Shown here one piece after another: positions 6,145 to 9,596 of a stretch of 9,596 nt of DNA. How positions within the stretch are numbered: position 1 is the stretch's first letter; each line of letters starts with the position of its first letter. The notes beneath the pieces were generated by a model. That model was not told the DNA's origin and did no database searches. It worked only from the letters and a program-made list of their open reading frames with translations. A program made the translations under genes and the position numbers. Origin of the DNA: JAJYKN01 sp045403145 (GTDB lineage: Bacteria; Nitrospirota; UBA9217); NCBI GenBank assembly GCA_045403145.1, contig JAXIPA010000259.1, positions 1-9,596 of the forward strand, read 5' to 3'.

Positions 6145-6219
6145 GTCATTCCGGCTTGTCCGGAATCCTTCCTTCAGCGTGCCATAACGGCACGACGATT
6201 CCCGACAAGCGGGAATGAC
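6145..6219. repeat. Nested-hairpin palindromic repeat (GTCAT-type)
   Basis: Two 23-base arms (6145-6167 and 6197-6219) are inverted copies matching at 21 of 23 positions. They begin GTCATTCC and end GGAATGAC. Each arm is also a hairpin on its own: TTCCGG-CTTGT-CCGGAA on the left and TTCCCG-ACAAG-CGGGAA on the right. A third perfect stem, GTGCC-ATAAC-GGCAC, sits in the middle. It lies in the 3' untranslated region of the aldolase gene, upstream of its terminator. It resembles REP/BIME-type non-coding elements. Confidence 0.8.
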
Positions 6220-6252
6220 GATTTATTACGGAACCATCAAATATGCGTTTAG

Positions 6253-6295
6253 GCAACTACTCAAGTCAAAAAAGACATGAGTAGCTGCGTTTTTT
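6253..6295 (+). terminator. Intrinsic terminator after the aldolase gene
   Basis: A 15-position stem with two mismatches pairs 6253-6267 (GCAACTACTCAAGTC) with 6274-6288 around an A6 loop, followed by CG and T6 (6290-6295). It lies about 145 bases after the aldolase stop and 30 bases before the next gene, so it could also limit read-through into that gene. Confidence 0.85.
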
Positions 6296-6325
6296 GAGTC
6301 ACTCCCCGGAACTGAAAGGCGGCGC

Positions 6326-7084
6326 ATGGACCAACCATCGATCTGGAAGGTCATTTTCGTAAAAAAATTCAGGCGGCAGCTTCCCCTGGACATCGAACAC
6401 AGCTCGCCGCTTGCGCTCCGTGAGATCATTCTCGACGTCCGCACCCCCTCCCGTATCCTCGACCAGATCGCGCAGGTCTACTGCGATGACGGGGAAATTC
6501 TTCGCGACCTCGTTCGCTGCCCCAACCTGGACGAGACAACCCTGGCGTTTATCGCCCTGACGGGCTCGGATGAGATGAGGGGCTTCATTGCCAATACGCG
6601 CGTCGTGGAGGTCGTACTCGGAGAGGGGCCCGAGGGCGGGGGTGAGGCGCCGGGCGAGAAGAAAAAGCTCAACATTCAGCAGATGATCCAGAAAATGAGC
6701 CCCGCTCAGAAAACCAAGCTCGCCCTCTCGGGGGCCAAGGAAGCCCGGGGCCTGCTTATCCGCGAATCGAGCAAGATGATCGCGCTGGCGGTGCTGGACA
6801 ATCCGCGGATCACCGGTAGTGAAGTAGAGTTTTTCGCGAAATCGACGAACCTGAGCGAGGACGTGCTTCGAAGGATAGGGAACAACTCCGAGTGGTCCAA
6901 GAAAAACGCAATCGTCTCCGCCCTGGTGAACAATCCGAAGACTCCGGTCGGGATATCGCTCAATTTCATCAACAGACTCGCCGACCGGGACCTCGGCATC
7001 CTCGAGAAGAGCCGCAACATCCCCGCGCCTGTAAGGATAGCGGCGAGAAACCATCTCATCAAGAAAAAGCTGGGTAAAGGATAG
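6326..7084 (+). CDS. Helical-repeat (HEAT/LRV-like) protein of unknown function
   Basis: This 252-residue soluble protein has no signal peptide or membrane segment. The N-terminal half (about 26-92) has helical units such as LRDLVRCPNLDETTLAFIAL. A Gly/Glu-rich linker (97-113) leads to a C-terminal half (about 118-245) with repeated units containing LAVLDNPRIT and SALVNNPKTP about 44 residues apart. Helical-repeat proteins of this style, with recurring NP turns, occur in Deltaproteobacteria and relatives and are usually annotated hypothetical; they resemble HEAT or leucine-rich-variant repeats and may be protein-interaction scaffolds. AAAGGCGG lies just upstream of the ATG as a reasonable ribosome-binding site. 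No obvious promoter was found in the 30 bases after the aldolase terminator, so expression may depend on read-through or an unrecognised promoter. No enzymatic motif seen. Confidence 0.85.
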   Translation: MDQPSIWKVIFVKKFRRQLPLDIEHSSPLALREIILDVRTPSRILDQIAQVYCDDGEILRDLVRCPNLDETTLAFIALTGSDEMRGFIANTRVVEVVLGEGPEGGGEAPGEKKKLNIQQMIQKMSPAQKTKLALSGAKEARGLLIRESSKMIALAVLDNPRITGSEVEFFAKSTNLSEDVLRRIGNNSEWSKKNAIVSALVNNPKTPVGISLNFINRLADRDLGILEKSRNIPAPVRIAARNHLIKKKLGKG

Positions 7085-7149
7085 GTTCCGGCACTGCGTT
7101 CTCTTCCCGCTTTCAGACCAGGCGACCGCTCTGTTCTCCAATTCCCTAA

Positions 7150-7164
7150 TCCGGACAAGCCGGA
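7150..7164. repeat. Solitary half-copy of the GTCAT-type hairpin repeat
   Basis: TCCGG-ACAAG-CCGGA is the reverse complement of the left-arm hairpin of the element at 6145-6219, including the loop. The flanking GTCAT/ATGAC is missing. It looks like an isolated or decayed single arm. Confidence 0.6.
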
Positions 7165-7174
7165 AAAGCTATTA

Positions 7175-7274
7175 GCCACAGAGATCACAGAGAACACAGA
7201 GGGTAATAAAAAGAAAATAGAATTTTAAACCAGGTTCAAAAGTTTTTCTCTGTGCTCTCTGTGCCCTCTGTGGC
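7175..7274. repeat. Inverted repeat with 9-base periodic CACAGAG arms
   Basis: The left arm (7175-7202) begins GCCACAGAG and contains CACAGAG three times at 9-base spacing. The right arm (7247-7274) is its inverted counterpart, with CTCTGTG three times at the same spacing, ending GTGGC. The two bases between heptamers differ between arms (AT/AA against GG/AG). The 44-base centre is AT-rich. It occupies the gap before the ApbE-like gene, ending 63 bases before its start codon. Confidence 0.8.
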
Positions 7275-7337
7275 AAAATATTCTTGCCGTTTTGATAAGA
7301 ATTTGATTTGTAACTGACTAACAACAGAGGTATCAGC

Positions 7338-8318
7338 ATGAAACGTTCAGTCATCATTGTCCTCGCTCTGCTGCTTGTTGCCTCCGGCTGCGCACGGCCG
7401 AAGACCGTCCAGAAGACCGAATCGATCATGGGCACGGACGTGACCGTGACCGTCGTTGCCGAGTCCGAGAAGGAAGGCGCCGCGGCGATCGATGCAGCCA
7501 TGGCCGAGATCAGACGCTTCGACGAAATGATGTCCCTGTACAAGGACGCGAGCGAGATCACGCGCGTGAACCTCGCGGCGGGCAAGCGGCCGGTGAACGT
7601 ATCCCCGGAGATGATCGAGGCGGCGGAGGCGGCGGCGCGGATATCGGACTTGACGAACGGCGCGTTCGACGTCACGGTCGGGCCGCTTGTGGTGCTGTGG
7701 CAGATGCGGCTCAGGGATAAGCAGACCCCTAGCGATGGGGAGCTTGCTCTGGCCCGCGCCCGCGTTGGCTACAAAAATGTCGTCATCGATAAAAAGGCAT
7801 CCACCCTGTATCTCAAGAAGCCCGGCATGATCATGGACCTCGGCGGCGTTGCCAAGGGCTATGCCGCGGACAAGGCCGCTGAGGTGCTCAAGAAACGGGG
7901 CATTGATAACGGCATCGTGGCCATAGCCGGAGACATCCGGGCGATGGGGAAGAGGCCCGACGGTACGCCCTGGCGGATCGGCGTGCAGCACCCCCGGGAG
8001 CACGACAAGACCCTCGCGGTGCTCGATCTTTCGGACAAGTCCATTTCCACCTCCGGCGATTATGAACGCTTCCAGATCGTTAAGAAAAAGCGCTACCATC
8101 ACATCATCGACCCGCGCACGGGTAAACCATCGGAGGGTTTGATATCAGTGACGGTAGTCGGCGACAGCGGCGCGCTCGTCGATCCCCTGACCACAGCTCT
8201 CTTTATCATCGGCGCCGAAAAAGGAATGGCACTCGTCAAGGAACTCGGCTGCGAGGCGATCTTCGAGGACAACACCGGAAGGGTGACGAGCACGGAGGGG
8301 ATAAAGATAAAAAAATGA
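7338..8318 (+). CDS. apbE: ApbE-type FAD:protein FMN transferase, lipoprotein
   Basis: This 326-residue protein has a lipoprotein signal with lipobox VASGC, so the mature protein starts at lipidated Cys18 and faces the periplasm. ApbE enzymes attach FMN from FAD to a threonine of flavoproteins such as the Rnf and Nqr subunits. Family motifs are present in order: MGTDVTVTV (31-39), GAFDVTVGPLV (108-118), DLGGVAKGYAADKA (167-180), AGDIRA (197-202), STSGDYERF (237-245), YHHIIDPRTG (253-262), and the metal/FAD-binding Asp282 with Thr285/Thr286 in VDPLTTALF. The usual GGDIRA appears here as AGDIRA. Length is normal for the family. The start has GAGG (7327-7330) seven bases upstream. No target flavoprotein lies in the window. 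No clear promoter or terminator was seen around it; both flanking gaps hold palindromic repeats. Confidence 0.95.
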   Translation: MKRSVIIVLALLLVASGCARPKTVQKTESIMGTDVTVTVVAESEKEGAAAIDAAMAEIRRFDEMMSLYKDASEITRVNLAAGKRPVNVSPEMIEAAEAAARISDLTNGAFDVTVGPLVVLWQMRLRDKQTPSDGELALARARVGYKNVVIDKKASTLYLKKPGMIMDLGGVAKGYAADKAAEVLKKRGIDNGIVAIAGDIRAMGKRPDGTPWRIGVQHPREHDKTLAVLDLSDKSISTSGDYERFQIVKKKRYHHIIDPRTGKPSEGLISVTVVGDSGALVDPLTTALFIIGAEKGMALVKELGCEAIFEDNTGRVTSTEGIKIKK

Positions 8319-8411
8319 GGTTCGATCCTGTCCTTCCCTGTCCGTCATCTCACTTATCCATCACCCATCTCTTATCTGGACTTTTGCAACCATAGCAACA
8401 TAAAACAACAT

Positions 8412-8502
8412 GTCATCCCCGAATGTTTCTATCCCCGATTTGATCGTTCGGGGACGGATATGGTTTTAACACCAGATTCCCGATAAAACCTTCGGGAATG
8501 AC
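8412..8502. repeat. GTCAT-type inverted repeat with internal hairpins, diverged copy
   Basis: The element starts GTCATCCCCGAA (8412-8423) and ends TTCGGGAATGAC (8491-8502). Inside are CCCCGA-loop-TCGGGG (8433-8453) and TTCCCGA-loop-TCGGGAA (8478-8499). The right end matches the right arm of the element at 6145-6219 apart from the loop. Flanking sequences AACATAAA (8397-8404) and its inverted partner TTTATGTT (8513-8520) may extend the repeat. It fills the gap between the ApbE-like gene and the nuclease gene. Confidence 0.7.
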
Positions 8503-8579
8503 AGCTTAAAAGTTTATGTTGTTACTATTTCGAGACCGTTAATAATGTCCCGTTCACATAAAGAACATGTGGGGTGCTG

Positions 8580-9212
8580 ATGGGGTTGCCGAAGGAAATC
8601 GCCGAGCTGATCGAACGCTTTGACCGGAACCTTGAAACCTACAAGGCCGGGCAATACAACGAGGCGCAGCTTCGCCAGGATTTCCTGAACCCGTTCTTTG
8701 GGGCCCTTGGCTGGGACATGGCCAACAAGGCGGGCTATGCCGAGGCGTACAGGGACGAGATCCACGAAGACGCGCTCAAGATCGGCGGCGCTACCAAGGC
8801 CCCGGATTACTGCTTCCGCATCGGCAGCGTCAAAAAGTTCTTTGTTGAAGCGAAAAAGCCCGCAATCAATCTCAAAGACGAAATCAGCCCCGCCTTCCAA
8901 CTCAGGCGCTACGCCTGGTCAGCAAAACTTCCCTTAAGCATCCTTACCGACTTCGAAGAATTCGCCGTCTACGATTGCCGCACCATCAGTGAAACCGAAC
9001 CCTACGAAGTAGTTATGGAAGTTTTCAAAGGACGTTCATATGGTGCGCTTGAATTCAACTTTCTTGAACTCATAGCAAGGATTAGACAAGGACTTCCGGA
9101 AGCTGAGCGGACCACTAGAAATGCAGTCATTTCCTTAAAGGCGGCAACCCTCATATCGGAAGTTCATACATGGGAGCATGGGACATGTCCGGTGATGCAA
9201 AGGGAACAATAG
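8580..9212 (+). CDS. Restriction-enzyme N-terminal nuclease domain joined to an unrelated tail
   Basis: Residues 1 to about 134 of this 210-residue frame match the HSDR_N-type nuclease domain at the start of type I R subunits and type IIG (Eco57I-like) restriction-methylase proteins. The text PKEIAELIERFDRNLETYK, ATKAPDYCFRIG, VEAKKP and AFQLRRYAWSAKLP is characteristic. The PD-(D/E)xK site is visible as Asp76 in APDY and Glu90-x-Lys92 in VEAKK, so the nuclease centre seems intact. After about residue 134 (nt 8982) the family pattern stops: the methylase, helicase and target-recognition domains are absent, and a 76-residue tail of unknown type follows, with lower G+C. The ATG at 8580 is preferred over an in-frame GTG at 8574; neither has a clear ribosome-binding site. 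It is either a truncated, rearranged restriction gene or a genuine short nuclease. Confidence 0.75.
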   Translation: MGLPKEIAELIERFDRNLETYKAGQYNEAQLRQDFLNPFFGALGWDMANKAGYAEAYRDEIHEDALKIGGATKAPDYCFRIGSVKKFFVEAKKPAINLKDEISPAFQLRRYAWSAKLPLSILTDFEEFAVYDCRTISETEPYEVVMEVFKGRSYGALEFNFLELIARIRQGLPEAERTTRNAVISLKAATLISEVHTWEHGTCPVMQREQ

Positions 9213-9583
9213 AAATAAAGATATCAGCAGGAGGATTACTGGAAGTGCTCGCAGGAAAAATTGATCATGCCACATTGTTGAGTACTGAAAGGAACATTTT
9301 GAAAACTAATAACCCGTTCAGCTTCTGTTTGACAAGGGGAGCATTGATAGAGGCATGGGCCCATACAACTTGTTCCCCCCCCCTGCAAAATCTACGTTTC
9401 TATGATATTATAAAACAGTACTTTGCAAAAAAATGGTGTAAACCACCCGTATCAGACAGTGAATTCCAATTACAAAAAGGTGTTCGTCCTTATCAGATTC
9501 TAACGACGCCGCACTTGATTTCCCGGCGACGCGAAATTTGGGGAGAGCAGAAATATCCATCTATTGTCGCTTCTATTAACTAA
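9185..9583 (+). CDS. Unrecognised small protein overlapping the nuclease gene
   Basis: This 132-residue frame begins inside the end of the previous gene (28-base overlap, different frame) and ends with TAA 13 bases before the window edge. The ATG at 9185 is chosen because GGGAG (9172-9176) lies eight bases upstream; an in-frame ATG at 9170 is possible. The overlap suggests translational coupling. I do not recognise the family. It is soluble, with no signal peptide or membrane segment, and mixed in composition, with a basic and aromatic middle (FYDIIKQYFAKKW). Base composition is clearly more AT-rich than the rest of the window, suggesting transfer from another source. It may be a partner of the nuclease-domain protein, or the remains of a disrupted gene read by chance. 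Confidence 0.5.
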   Translation: MSGDAKGTIEIKISAGGLLEVLAGKIDHATLLSTERNILKTNNPFSFCLTRGALIEAWAHTTCSPPLQNLRFYDIIKQYFAKKWCKPPVSDSEFQLQKGVRPYQILTTPHLISRRREIWGEQKYPSIVASIN

Positions 9584-9596
9584 CGGGAGAGGGAGG

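Noticed and set aside
4962..6149. Open antisense frame of 395 codons opposite the aldolase
   Set aside because: The plus strand carries all aldolase catalytic motifs plus promoter and ribosome-binding site; the antisense frame has neither signals nor recognisable protein sequence.
7175..7274. CRISPR-like short repeats
   Set aside because: Units are only 9 bases, form inverted arms and have no spacers of CRISPR size.

Overview
The window (about 58% G+C by eye) looks like chromosomal DNA of a free-living, possibly anaerobic Gram-negative bacterium. Exported and lipid-anchored proteins, an enhancer-binding (sigma-54) regulator and many small palindromic intergenic repeats suggest a Nitrospirota or Desulfobacterota-like lineage. 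That placement is inference from gene flavour, not from a marker gene.

Layout: the left edge holds the last 34 codons of an endonuclease III gene, in which one iron-sulfur-cluster cysteine is a histidine. Next is an exported protein with an 8-residue repeat linker and a probable DUF4253 domain. A small secreted Lys/Ala/Pro-rich protein lies convergent to it, ending in a strong terminator. Divergent from the small protein is a membrane histidine kinase followed by an NtrC-type sigma-54 response regulator. The divergent gap carries two near-consensus sigma-70 promoters pointing away from each other and sharing an 8-base spacer motif.

A heavy-metal-associated (CopZ-like) chaperone follows, closed by an intrinsic terminator. 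Then comes a class II aldolase behind a perfect-consensus promoter (TTGACA, 17, TATAAT). A helical-repeat protein and an ApbE-type flavin transferase lipoprotein follow. The right end (from about 8.58 kb) holds the PD-(D/E)xK N-terminal domain of a restriction enzyme joined to an unrelated tail, overlapping a second unrecognised gene. Base composition drops there, so this end looks like an acquired or rearranged defence-type segment.

The most distinctive structural feature is a set of inverted-repeat elements in the intergenic gaps at 2838-3053, 6145-6219, 7150-7164, 7175-7274 and 8412-8502. They belong to at least two designs: hairpin-in-hairpin elements beginning GTCAT, and arms built from short units repeated every 9 or 10 bases. 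One of them separates the kinase from its regulator. No RNA gene, CRISPR array or complete insertion sequence was seen.
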